Shown piece by piece: positions 7,021-14,482 of a DNA stretch of 53,974 bases. Below the pieces are notes generated by a model. The model was not told where the DNA came from. It made no database searches and saw only the letters and a program-made list of their open reading frames with translations. Each line of letters starts with the position of its first letter. Within the stretch, counting starts at the first letter, position 1. The DNA is from a bacterium (lineage in GTDB: Bacteria; Vulcanimicrobiota; Vulcanimicrobiia; Eremiobacterales; Eremiobacteraceae): positions 1 through 53,974 of the forward strand of contig CADDZI010000009.1 of assembly GCA_902812405.1 (NCBI GenBank), read 5' to 3'. Position numbers and translations under genes: made by a program.

Positions 7021-8362
7021 CACGCTCCCCCAGATCCGCCGCTTTTTGACCTGGCTGCGGCCCGGTATGAAGCTTAAACGCTGGCTGCTGCTGGCTCTCG
7101 TGGGTGCGTTTTTCATCTTGGACGGTTTTGGACGTCTGCTGAAAGACTACGACTTCAACTTCCACATCAACGATACGATCGATCGCCTCGTCGGCCCGCG
7201 GGTCCCCGACCCGGTTCTGGTTGTCGTCTTCGTCGCGGGCGGCGCGGCGCTTGTCTACTACGGGATCCGCCAATGGATGCGGTCCATCGTCGCAGTCGTC
7301 AGTCCTCACGCCGGGCAGCGTCTCATCGAGGTGATCTACGAGCGCCGCCAGCTGGATCGCGGCTACCGTCTCGTCGCCATCGGCGGCGGTACCGGGTTGA
7401 GCACGGTCCTGCGCGGCCTCAAGCAGTACACGACGAACCTGACGGCCATCGTCACCGTCACCGACGACGGAGGCAGCAGCGGCCGGCTGCGAACCGAGCT
7501 CGGCGTGCTCCCACCGGGGGACATTCGGAACTGTCTCGTTGCGCTCGCCGACAGCGAATCCACGATGGCTGAACTTTTCCAGTACCGTTTCCGCGAGGGT
7601 GACGGGCTCGTCGGCCATTCGTTCGGCAACCTCTTCATCGCCGCCATGTGCGGCATCGCCGGCGATTTCGACCGAGCCATCCGGGAAAGCAGCCGCGTTC
7701 TGGCCATCAAGGGCCGGGTACTGCCCTCGACCCTCGCCAACGTCTCCTTGGAGGCGACCCTGGCCGACGGGACGGTCGTGGCCGGGGAGACGCACATCTC
7801 CCGCTCCCCGCAACCCATCCGGCGCCTGCGCCTCGTTCCGGCACAGTGCCAGGCCTTACCTGAAGCCGTCGAGGCCATTTTGGCCGCCGACCTCGTCATC
7901 TTGGGACCGGGTAGTTTATACACGAGCATCATGCCGAATCTGCTCGTGCCCGGCATTGCCGAGGCGATTGAGCGCTCGCGCGCCGCCAAGGTTTTCGTCT
8001 GCAACATCATGACGCAGCCGGGTGAGACGACCGGCATGACCGCCAGCGACCATGCGCTGGCCGTTGTCGAAACGACCGGGCGGCGTCTCTTCGATCGCGT
8101 CATCGTCAATACCGGACGGGTGAGCCGCCTCTTGGGGCAGTACGAGCGTGACGGCGCGTTTCCCGTGGCTCCGGATATTGAGACCCTCGAAGCGCTGGGT
8201 TTCTCCGCCATTACCGGGGACTTCATCGCCGAGGACCACCAGGTGCGCCACGACCCCACGAAACTTGCCGTCGCCCTTCTGAAAATCGCCGAAGAGCGCG
8301 GCGAGCGCTCCTCGATCAACGCCTTGCTCGGGACGGCACCGCGCCGTCACAGGGCATCATAG
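7007..8362 (+). CDS. yvcK: YvcK/CofD-like uridine diphosphate-sugar binding protein, membrane anchored
   Basis: A 451-residue protein. The C-terminal 330 residues are the CofD/YvcK fold, with GGGTGLSTVLRGLK, TVTDDGGSSGRLR, PPGDIRNCL, GHSFGNLF and LGPGSLYTSIMPNLLVPGI. YvcK proteins bind UDP-sugars and help maintain cell shape and envelope synthesis under gluconeogenic growth. The first 100 residues instead hold two hydrophobic segments (LKRWLLLALVGAFFILDG and PVLVVVFVAGGAALVYYG), so this version should be tethered to the membrane, as in several non-Firmicute lineages. The start (ATG at 7007) overlaps rapZ and implies coupled translation. An upstream in-frame start is possible. The 3' end overlaps the convergent glycerate kinase gene by six bases. 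Confidence 0.9.
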   Translation: MRNADTLPQIRRFLTWLRPGMKLKRWLLLALVGAFFILDGFGRLLKDYDFNFHINDTIDRLVGPRVPDPVLVVVFVAGGAALVYYGIRQWMRSIVAVVSPHAGQRLIEVIYERRQLDRGYRLVAIGGGTGLSTVLRGLKQYTTNLTAIVTVTDDGGSSGRLRTELGVLPPGDIRNCLVALADSESTMAELFQYRFREGDGLVGHSFGNLFIAAMCGIAGDFDRAIRESSRVLAIKGRVLPSTLANVSLEATLADGTVVAGETHISRSPQPIRRLRLVPAQCQALPEAVEAILAADLVILGPGSLYTSIMPNLLVPGIAEAIERSRAAKVFVCNIMTQPGETTGMTASDHALAVVETTGRRLFDRVIVNTGRVSRLLGQYERDGAFPVAPDIETLEALGFSAITGDFIAEDHQVRHDPTKLAVALLKIAEERGERSSINALLGTAPRRHRAS

Positions 8363-9493
8363 GCGCGGCCGAAAGACCAATGCCGCACCCAGCGTCTGCG
8401 CCGCAGCCTCCACAAGTTCCGGCGCCCGCCGCATCGCCTCCGCGAGCGTCATGGGTCCGCGCACGAGCGGTAACGCAAGTCCTATGCCTGCGCTCTCCAG
8501 GTCCGACTGCGAGCACTCGATGCTGCCGGCAATCGCAGCTACCGGAATCTTGTGCCGGCGGGCCCGGGCCGCCACGGCGGCCGGAGCCTTGCCCGCCAGC
8601 GTTTGATCGTCCAGCTTCCCTTCGCCTGTCACAACCAGCGCGATACCTTCCAGGCGGCGATCGAAATCCAGGAGATCCAGCACCAACTCCGCCCCGGGAC
8701 GCAAAACCGCACCGGCCAACGCCATGAAGCCAGCTGCGGCGCCGCCCGCCGCCCCCGCCCCCGGCACGTCGCGCACGTCGACACCGGTTGTCGCACGGAG
8801 CACATCCGCGTAGCGTCGCAGAGCGGCTTCCAGCACCCGCACGGCTTCCGGGGAGGCGCCCTTCTGCGGCCCGTAGACAGCGGCCGCCCCGCGCGGTCCG
8901 CACAGGGGGTTGCGCACATCGCAGGCGACCTCGATCTGTACGCCTGCGAGGCGCTCGCGAAGTTTCCCCGGTTCAATGCGCGCCACGCGCGCTAGGCCGG
9001 CCCCGCCTTCCGGTACTGGGTCTCCTGTCTCATCCACGAACGATGCGCCTAAGGCGGCCAGTGCTCCCGCGCCACCATCCACGGTCGCACTCCCCCCGAC
9101 GGCCAGGATGATGCGCCGGGCTCCCGCAGCGACTGCAGCGGCGATCAGTTCCCCGGTTCCCCGGGTTGACGCCGTGAGCGGATCATTGCGCCCGGGCGGC
9201 ACGCGGGCCAGGCCGCTGGCCTGTGCGAGTTCCACCACGGCCGTGCGGTCCGCCAGCAACGCGTAGGCGGCATCGATCCGGGCGCCCTGCGGCCCGGTCA
9301 CCGTTTCGTGCACGAGACGGCCACCGGCGGCAGCCCGGATAACCTCCGCCGTGCCGTCTCCTCCGTCCGCGACGGGGACGCAGTCGATCCGGGCGCCGGC
9401 AAGCTTGCGCTGCAAGCCGGCGGCGATCAAGCGCGCCGCGTGCGGGGCGCTGAGGCTGCCTTTGAACTTATCCGGAGCGACGCAGATGCGCAC
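8357..9493 (-). CDS. glxK: Glycerate kinase (GarK/GlxK type)
   Basis: A 378-residue enzyme that phosphorylates D-glycerate with ATP, giving 2- or 3-phosphoglycerate depending on the subtype. It opens with the family hallmark APDKFKGSLSA, then PVADGGDGTAEV, the core ILAVGGSATVDGGAGALAALGA, CDVRNPLCGPRGAAAVYGPQKGA, GAAGGAAAGFMAL and LVVTGEGKLDDQTLAGKAP. Length is typical for the family. Translation starts at a GTG eight bases after the stop of the reductase gene, so it is the last gene of an iclR-reductase-kinase operon. That context points to glyoxylate or hydroxypyruvate assimilation through glycerate. Confidence 0.93.
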   Translation of the reverse strand: MRICVAPDKFKGSLSAPHAARLIAAGLQRKLAGARIDCVPVADGGDGTAEVIRAAAGGRLVHETVTGPQGARIDAAYALLADRTAVVELAQASGLARVPPGRNDPLTASTRGTGELIAAAVAAGARRIILAVGGSATVDGGAGALAALGASFVDETGDPVPEGGAGLARVARIEPGKLRERLAGVQIEVACDVRNPLCGPRGAAAVYGPQKGASPEAVRVLEAALRRYADVLRATTGVDVRDVPGAGAAGGAAAGFMALAGAVLRPGAELVLDLLDFDRRLEGIALVVTGEGKLDDQTLAGKAPAAVAARARRHKIPVAAIAGSIECSQSDLESAGIGLALPLVRGPMTLAEAMRRAPELVEAAAQTLGAALVFRPRL

Positions 9494-9501
9494 CGCGCGG
9501 G

Positions 9502-10491
9502 TCAGCGCCGCACGCGACCCAAAACGTCGGGGTTGAGGGCGTTGGGCGGAACGCCGCCGGCAAAGAACGTGACGACGTTCTGCGCCGCCATTTCCGCCAT
9601 CTTTGACCGCGTCGCGATGCTCGCGCTGCCGATGTGCGGCAGCAAGACCGTGTTGGGCAGCGCCGCCAGGCCGGGTGCCAGGCGCGGTTCGTGCTCGTAG
9701 ACGTCAAGACCGGCGCCGGCGATCGTTCCCTCCTTGAGGGCCGCCACCAAGGCGGCTTCGTCAATCACCGGACCTCGCGAGGTGTTGACGACAATCGCCG
9801 TGCGCTTCATCTTGCCCAGCGCCGCGGCATCGATGAGATGGTGGGTTTGCGGCAGCAGCGGCACGTGGAGAGAGATGAAGTCACTCTGCCGCAGCAGCTC
9901 GTCGAGCGTCACGTAGCGCGCCTCCAGGCTTCGTTCCACATCTTCCGGCGCTCGAAGCGCGTCGTGGTAGAGCACCGTCATCTCGAACCCTCGCGCGCGC
10001 CGTGCGACGCCCCGCCCAATGCGGCCGAAGCCGATGATGCCCAGCGTCGCATGGTGGACATCGTGCCCCAGCAGCTGCATGATGCCCCATCCCGTCCAGC
10101 GTCCGCTGCGCGTCAGTGCATCGGCTTCGACGACGCGCCGTGCGGTTGCCAGGATGAGCGCAAAGGCCAAATCGGCGGTGGTATCGTCGAGCACCCCCGG
10201 GGTGTTCGTCACGACGACGCCGGCCTGGGTCGCGGCCGTAAGATCGACGTTGTCGTAGCCGACGGCGACGTTCGCGACGATCTTCAGGCTGGGCAGCGCA
10301 GCCAGCACGGCCGCGTCAATCCTCTCGGTCAAAAGACACACCAGGGCGTCCTTGCCGCGTGCGTTGTCGATCAACTCCTGCGTCGTCGGCGGGCGATCGT
10401 GGGGCCACACGCTGACCTCGCAGTGGGCGCGCAACAGGGCCAACCCGGCCTGCGGGATGTTGCGGCTGACGAAGACCTGAGGCTTTGCCAT
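9502..10491 (-). CDS. Glyoxylate/hydroxypyruvate reductase (D-2-hydroxyacid dehydrogenase)
   Basis: A 329-residue cytosolic NAD(P)H-dependent reductase that should convert hydroxypyruvate or glyoxylate to D-glycerate or glycolate. The Rossmann fingerprint is GIIGFGRIGRGVA followed by an acidic residue (YHD), which favours NADH. The catalytic triad of the family is visible: Arg in VNTSRGPVID, Glu in DVYEHEP, and His in LLPHIGSAS. The N-terminal region (VFVSRNIPQAGLALL) and VGYDNVDL are typical of the GyaR/GhrB branch. It starts two bases after the iclR stop and is followed by glycerate kinase, which uses its product. Confidence 0.92.
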   Translation of the reverse strand: MAKPQVFVSRNIPQAGLALLRAHCEVSVWPHDRPPTTQELIDNARGKDALVCLLTERIDAAVLAALPSLKIVANVAVGYDNVDLTAATQAGVVVTNTPGVLDDTTADLAFALILATARRVVEADALTRSGRWTGWGIMQLLGHDVHHATLGIIGFGRIGRGVARRARGFEMTVLYHDALRAPEDVERSLEARYVTLDELLRQSDFISLHVPLLPQTHHLIDAAALGKMKRTAIVVNTSRGPVIDEAALVAALKEGTIAGAGLDVYEHEPRLAPGLAALPNTVLLPHIGSASIATRSKMAEMAAQNVVTFFAGGVPPNALNPDVLGRVRR

Positions 10492-10493
10492 GT

Positions 10494-11306
10494 CTATCCC
10501 AAAGGCGCCGGTTTCGGACGCCCGGTGTGGCCCAGCTTTGCCGAGATCTCAGCCGCCGTCTGGACGACCGCTCGCGTGAGACGCTCCTTGTGTAGAACGC
10601 TGTGCTGGTTCAGTCGGGGTACGGAGAGCGCAATGGCCGCCACAGGCTTGCCGGAAAAGTTCAGGAGCGCCGCCCCGACGCCGTAGAGGCCGTCTTCGGT
10701 CTCCTCGTTGTCTTCGGCGTAGCCGTGGCGGCGGATACGTTCCAGCTCGGTCCGCAGCGTCTCGGGGTCTGTGATCGTGTTCTTTGTGAAGCGCGCCAGC
10801 GGACGCGCGTTGATGATCCGGTCGGCTTCCGCGCGGTCGACGTTGGCCAAAAGAGCCTTGCCAATGGCGGTGCTGTGAATGGGATGTCGCGTTCCGATGT
10901 CGGCTTGCAGGTGCACCGTCCGGCGGACATCGATCTTGTCGATGTACACCACCTCGACGTCATCCAAGACCCCCAGGAAGGCTGTCTCCCCCAGGCTGTT
11001 CGCCATTTGCTCCAGGTAAGGCTTGGCCGCCGCGTGGGCCTCCAATGAACGTAAGATACCGCACCCCACCTCGAACGCACGCATGCCCAGTGAGTAGCGG
11101 GCGGTGTCCGGGTTCCAGCGCACAAAGCCCCGGCCGCGCAGAGTCTGGAGAATGCGGTGCACGCTGCTCTTGGAGAGGCCGATTGCCTGGCCCAGTTCCC
11201 GGACGCCGACCTCTTTGGTCTGCGAGCCGAGGTACTCCAAGATCACGAGAGCCCGATCCACCGAGTTGACCTTGGACTCGCCCCGCGGTTTTGGGGGAAC
11301 CTGCAT
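10494..11306 (-). CDS. IclR-family transcriptional regulator
   Basis: A 270-residue regulator with an N-terminal winged helix-turn-helix (SVDRALVILEYL..VGVRELGQAIGLSKSSVHRILQTLRGRGFVRW) and a C-terminal effector-binding IclR domain (YIDKIDVRRTVHL..GTRHPIHSTAIGKALLA..RRHGYAEDNEETEDGLYGVGAALLNFSGKPVAAIALSVP). The frame continues upstream to 11471, but the extra 55 residues are unlike the family. The ATG at 11306 follows a GGTGA motif. Being first in the operon with hydroxypyruvate reductase and glycerate kinase, it probably controls that pathway in response to a small carboxylate such as glyoxylate. The ligand is inferred from context only. Confidence 0.9.
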   Translation of the reverse strand: MQVPPKPRGESKVNSVDRALVILEYLGSQTKEVGVRELGQAIGLSKSSVHRILQTLRGRGFVRWNPDTARYSLGMRAFEVGCGILRSLEAHAAAKPYLEQMANSLGETAFLGVLDDVEVVYIDKIDVRRTVHLQADIGTRHPIHSTAIGKALLANVDRAEADRIINARPLARFTKNTITDPETLRTELERIRRHGYAEDNEETEDGLYGVGAALLNFSGKPVAAIALSVPRLNQHSVLHKERLTRAVVQTAAEISAKLGHTGRPKPAPLG

Positions 11307-11499
11307 TTCACCCGAGCTCACAGCCACGGCTGCCTCCTCGCCCACGTCCCCGCCGCCCGCACTGGGGAGCGCGGCAAAACGAACTCCGGCGGCGCCCTCA
11401 TGGCTTTTCAACGCCCTTCCAAACGGGACGCGGGCCGTCTGGGCGCCTTTCCGGGACAGGGGTTCCGCCATGCGCCAGGCTGTTCCTGGCGGTCAAACG

Positions 11500-11847
11500 C
11501 TAGGCCGGCGATAGCACGAAGTTGACGTTGGCCGTTGTTTGATTGGCCTTCACCTGAACGGTCTGCTGGGGCGGCGGCGCATACCCCGGTGGGGGATTCA
11601 CGGAAACCGTGGCCGGCGAGAGCTGGTCGGTCACCGGCACCCCGGTCACGACGTATGATCCGTCGGCACCGCTGGTGGCTTGGATAACACTGTCCACCAC
11701 GATTGTTGCATTGGCAACCGGCTGACCGGCCGTGTTCGTGATGCGTCCGCTAATCGTTCCGTAATTACCGACCATGGCCGCCGGGTTGGAGCAGGCCGCC
11801 AAGACACAGGCCGCTGCGACGACAGCCAGCCCGCCGCATGGTCTCAT
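11500..11847 (-). CDS. Small lipoprotein with carboxypeptidase-regulatory-like beta domain
   Basis: A 115-residue exported lipoprotein. The first 19 residues form a type II signal peptide ending in the lipobox LAAC, with Cys19 as the acylated residue. The mature part is a single beta-sandwich of the CarboxypepD_reg kind: GTISGRITNTAGQPVANATIVVDS..ATSGADGSYVVTGVPV..ATVSVNPPPGY.., a fold that decorates many surface proteins and probably binds or spaces rather than catalyses. No partner gene is evident; the neighbours are the IclR operon and sco, with gaps of about 190 and 220 bases in which I see no other gene. Confidence 0.75.
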   Translation of the reverse strand: MRPCGGLAVVAAACVLAACSNPAAMVGNYGTISGRITNTAGQPVANATIVVDSVIQATSGADGSYVVTGVPVTDQLSPATVSVNPPPGYAPPPQQTVQVKANQTTANVNFVLSPA

Positions 11848-12071
11848 GGTATGCTTCGCATGACCTCCATCATGGAGCGAGGGCCGCCTCTCTTACCTGG
11901 CGCCACAGCCTCCTCCTTGCGCCTGGAAGCCTTGGCGCCCGCGGGTCTGCCCGGAACCCATCCGGCTCGGCCCTGCAGGCGGGAGATCGCACCTGCCTTC
12001 GGGTGCTCCTGCCATCACCCCACACCGAGGGCCTGATGCTGCCCGCACCGGAGCGCCCCGCCCTCCAGCCC

Positions 12072-12818
12072 CTAGTCTCCGCGGGAGAACAGCCTGTGGC
12101 GCGCCCAGCCCAACACGAGCAAACCGCCGCCGATGACGGCCAGCCACCCGGCCGCGTCAACGATTCCCGAGGCCGTTTGAATTGAGCCGCCGCACAACTG
12201 CGCGACACCGTTCGTCAGTGCATAATCCAGCCGGCCCAGCGGGCTCGAGCTTTTTCCCGCCACCGCCTCCATTTCCGCGGCAACGGCGGAGGGTTCCCAG
12301 GCCGGTGACTGGTCGATGCCGGCCAAGCGTCCGTCAGGTGCGACAATCAGCAGCATCGCGTTGTGGATGATGTCACCATCCGGGCTTTGGATCATCGACA
12401 CCCCCGCCGACCGGATAAAGTTCGCGACCTGTGCAGGCTCGCCGGTCAGCAACAACCAGCGCCCGCCGTGGACTCCGTGCGTGCGGGCGTAGGCAGCCAG
12501 GACGGGCGGTGTATCGGTTGTGGGATCGATCGAGACCTCGACGAGGGTGTAGGTCGAGGGCGGCAAGAGGCGATCCAGGACACCAAACTTCTGGGTGATG
12601 ATGGGGCACTCGTCGTGGCAGCGCGTGTAGATGAACCCCACCAGGACCGTCTGTCCGGTAAAGTCCGCAAACCGCACCCGGCGGCCGTTTTGGTCCACAA
12701 ACTGCGTGGCCGGCATGGCCATCCCGGGCTGGAGCGGCGTCACGCGTACATCGAACGGATTGGGCGGTGGCGCCGTACCGGCCATGAACAGCGCGGCAAG
12801 CAAAACCACAAAAATCAT
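12072..12818 (-). CDS. SCO1/SenC family copper chaperone for cytochrome oxidase
   Basis: A 248-residue envelope protein needed to load copper into the CuA site of cytochrome c oxidase subunit II, or to act as its thiol reductase. An N-terminal hydrophobic segment serves as signal or anchor. The thioredoxin-fold domain carries the copper-binding Cys67-x3-Cys71 (YTRCHDECP) and His152 (DIIHNAMLLIVAPDG). Unusually for a short Sco protein, it also has a C-terminal membrane span (about residues 218-240). The start is 14 bases from that of the divergent gene, with no clear ribosome-binding site, so translation may be leaderless. It stands near the oxidase operon but in a separate transcription unit. 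Confidence 0.9.
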   Translation of the reverse strand: MIFVVLLAALFMAGTAPPPNPFDVRVTPLQPGMAMPATQFVDQNGRRVRFADFTGQTVLVGFIYTRCHDECPIITQKFGVLDRLLPPSTYTLVEVSIDPTTDTPPVLAAYARTHGVHGGRWLLLTGEPAQVANFIRSAGVSMIQSPDGDIIHNAMLLIVAPDGRLAGIDQSPAWEPSAVAAEMEAVAGKSSSPLGRLDYALTNGVAQLCGGSIQTASGIVDAAGWLAVIGGGLLVLGWARHRLFSRGD

Positions 12819-12832
12819 CGAATCACACCGCG

Positions 12833-13450
12833 ATGGCCATCCCCACGCCTTTCCCGCCGGGCTTAAGCCCCCGCGAACGGCGGCAGCTGCTCGCCATGCG
12901 CTCGTGGTCGCGTCGCGAGCGGGCAGTCGTCGTCCGCGGCCTGTGGGGCCGCATTGCCATTGCCGCCGAGCCGGCGGTGTTGGCGTGTCTGTTTGCCGTC
13001 TTGACGATTGCTATGCTCCGCATGGCCGCCGACCCGACCGGTGCCCATGCCGGCTTGCAGCTTCTCGCACCGGTTTTCGGCCTAGGTGCGTTAGGTTTCG
13101 TTGTCTACGCGGTTCTCCTGCTGCGTGCTCCGTTGCGCGCTCTACGCGAAACGTACCAGCCGATCTTCATCGTGGACGGGTACATTCGAACCCGCGGCCG
13201 CGACGACCTGTCACCGCGCGGTCACAACGGCTACGTCGCCGTGCTCCTCCCCGACCGTCGCATCGCATGCGAATGGCCGTCCCTGGGCGAAGGCGACCTG
13301 CCCGCGCAGACCATCCCGGCCCTAGTGGAGTTCAGCGAGTTCGGCGGCATTCACACGATCGACGGACGTCCCACCGGCATTGTGCCGCCGGATTTTGCCA
13401 ATATCGGCGTCGGGTCCAACCGGCCGCCAGGCAGCCGCCGGGTGCCCTAG
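12833..13450 (+). CDS. Hypothetical membrane protein within the oxidase cluster
   Basis: A 205-residue protein of unknown family. Residues about 1-40 are basic and cytoplasmic-looking, followed by two membrane segments (about 43-63 and 75-98). The C-terminal half of about 100 residues is soluble and includes YQPIFIVDGYIRTRGRDD..GYVAVLLPDRRIACEWPSLGEG and EFSEFGGIHTIDG. It is transcribed divergently from sco and converges on the last oxidase gene with a four-base overlap, so its strand is opposite to the surrounding respiratory genes. The placement suggests a link to cytochrome oxidase assembly or stress response, but this is only context. Confidence 0.6.
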   Translation: MAIPTPFPPGLSPRERRQLLAMRSWSRRERAVVVRGLWGRIAIAAEPAVLACLFAVLTIAMLRMAADPTGAHAGLQLLAPVFGLGALGFVVYAVLLLRAPLRALRETYQPIFIVDGYIRTRGRDDLSPRGHNGYVAVLLPDRRIACEWPSLGEGDLPAQTIPALVEFSEFGGIHTIDGRPTGIVPPDFANIGVGSNRPPGSRRVP

Positions 13451-13641
13451 AAGCTCCCCGAGAGAGGCACTCGGACCGTCTCACTCGCGGGCCAGACGTG
13501 GAATTCGTGGGCGTAGTAGATCGAGATGAAGCCCATGAAGAAAATAAGAAGCACGCACATACCGAAGAGGTAACGCACCAGCAGCGGCATTCCCCGGCTC
13601 TGCGCGATCTCGTACTGAGAATGATCGTACCCGGCAGTCAT
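13447..13641 (-). CDS. Small single-pass membrane protein, end of cytochrome oxidase operon
   Basis: A 64-residue protein with a hydrophilic N-terminus (about residues 1-20), one strongly hydrophobic span (LVRYLFGMCVLLIFFMGFISIYYA, about residues 21-44) and a short C-terminal tail. It lies 38 bases after the 65-residue gene and is the last gene of the oxidase run, on the same strand. Small subunits that stabilise heme-copper oxidases look like this, but no family is recognised. Coding status rests on the membrane segment, position and lack of a competing frame. Confidence 0.6.
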   Translation of the reverse strand: MTAGYDHSQYEIAQSRGMPLLVRYLFGMCVLLIFFMGFISIYYAHEFHVWPASETVRVPLSGSF

Positions 13642-13679
13642 CGTGTTCTCTCCGATCTCTCACGTGCCCCGCAGAGGCA

Positions 13680-13877
13680 TCACATCCGCCCCAGCTTCCC
13701 CAGCGCCACGAGCACGACCTCGACACAGCCGACCGTCAGCAGGACCATCATGATTTTCGTCACGTGATCCTCCAACGCCGTTTTGCGCCACTCTGCCCGT
13801 AAGACGATGAGGGCCGTGGCGCCCACAATCAGGGCCCCGATGAGGGCGATACCGCGCAGGACCAGGTTCAGCTCCAT
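13680..13877 (-). CDS. Small two-span membrane protein in cytochrome oxidase operon
   Basis: A 65-residue protein with two hydrophobic segments (about residues 5-27 and 41-60) joined by a short basic/acidic loop (RAEWRKTALEDH). The ATG at 13877 is preceded by GGAGG at six bases spacing and lies 17 bases after the subunit III stop, so it is a well-supported member of the operon. The open frame extends upstream antisense to nothing but in the wrong register of subunit III, and that part is spurious. It may be a small subunit or assembly factor of the oxidase; no family is recognised. Confidence 0.7.
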   Translation of the reverse strand: MELNLVLRGIALIGALIVGATALIVLRAEWRKTALEDHVTKIMMVLLTVGCVEVVLVALGKLGRM

Positions 13878-13894
13878 GTCGCGCCTCCGCTGCG

Positions 13895-14479
13895 TCAGTA
13901 AATGTAGAACAGGAAGAAGAGCGCCACCCAGATGACGTCGACAAAGTGCCAGTACAGCGTCGCTGCGGTCAAACCAAAGTGGCGCTGCTGCGTGTACGTG
14001 CCGCGCAGGGTTTGGATGAAGACCGTGATGAGGTAGATGACGCCGATGAGCACGTGGAAGCCGTGTAGCCCGGTCAGGGTGAAGAACGACGCACCGAACG
14101 TACTGCCCGCCCACGTGTCGTGCAGGTGCGTGTACTCGTACGCCTGGCCGGCGAGGAACAGCGAGCCTAGCACGATTGTCGCCAGGATGAATGCGACGAA
14201 CTGTCGGCGCCGGTCGCGACGGATGCCCTCCATCGCATAGTGCATCGTTGCTCCGCTGCCAAACAGGACCATCGAGTTGACCGCTGCGAGGTACAGGTAG
14301 GGGCGCTCGATCCCGGGCGGCGGCCACACCGGCGCCACATCGCGCAGGTACAGGTACGAAAAGATGAAGTCGCCGAAGATGACGCAGTCGCTGATGAGGA
14401 AAAAGAGAAACCCCAGCAGGCGCTGACTGCTGACGTCGGCATACTCGGCGTCGCTGGGGACGTGGAGGGCTTTGGCCAT
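13895..14479 (-). CDS. ctaE: Cytochrome c oxidase subunit III
   Basis: A 194-residue integral membrane subunit with five predicted spans, the short form usual in caa3-type oxidases (the two N-terminal helices of longer versions are absent). Recognisable features are LGFLFFLISDCVIFGDFIFSYLYLR, GSGATMHYAMEGI, GSLFLAGQAYEY, FGASFFTLTGLHGFHVLIGVIYL and YWHFVDVIWVALFFLFYIY at the C-terminus. It binds no redox centre and stabilises proton uptake by subunit I. It begins three bases after the subunit I stop and precedes two small membrane protein genes. Confidence 0.95.
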   Translation of the reverse strand: MAKALHVPSDAEYADVSSQRLLGFLFFLISDCVIFGDFIFSYLYLRDVAPVWPPPGIERPYLYLAAVNSMVLFGSGATMHYAMEGIRRDRRRQFVAFILATIVLGSLFLAGQAYEYTHLHDTWAGSTFGASFFTLTGLHGFHVLIGVIYLITVFIQTLRGTYTQQRHFGLTAATLYWHFVDVIWVALFFLFYIY

Positions 14480-14482
14480 CGC

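Noticed and set aside
11848-12071. Possible structured RNA between sco and the lipoprotein gene
   Set aside because: GC-rich with several short inverted repeats (for example around the GCAGG/CCTGC words), but it matches no known RNA core and could be chance.
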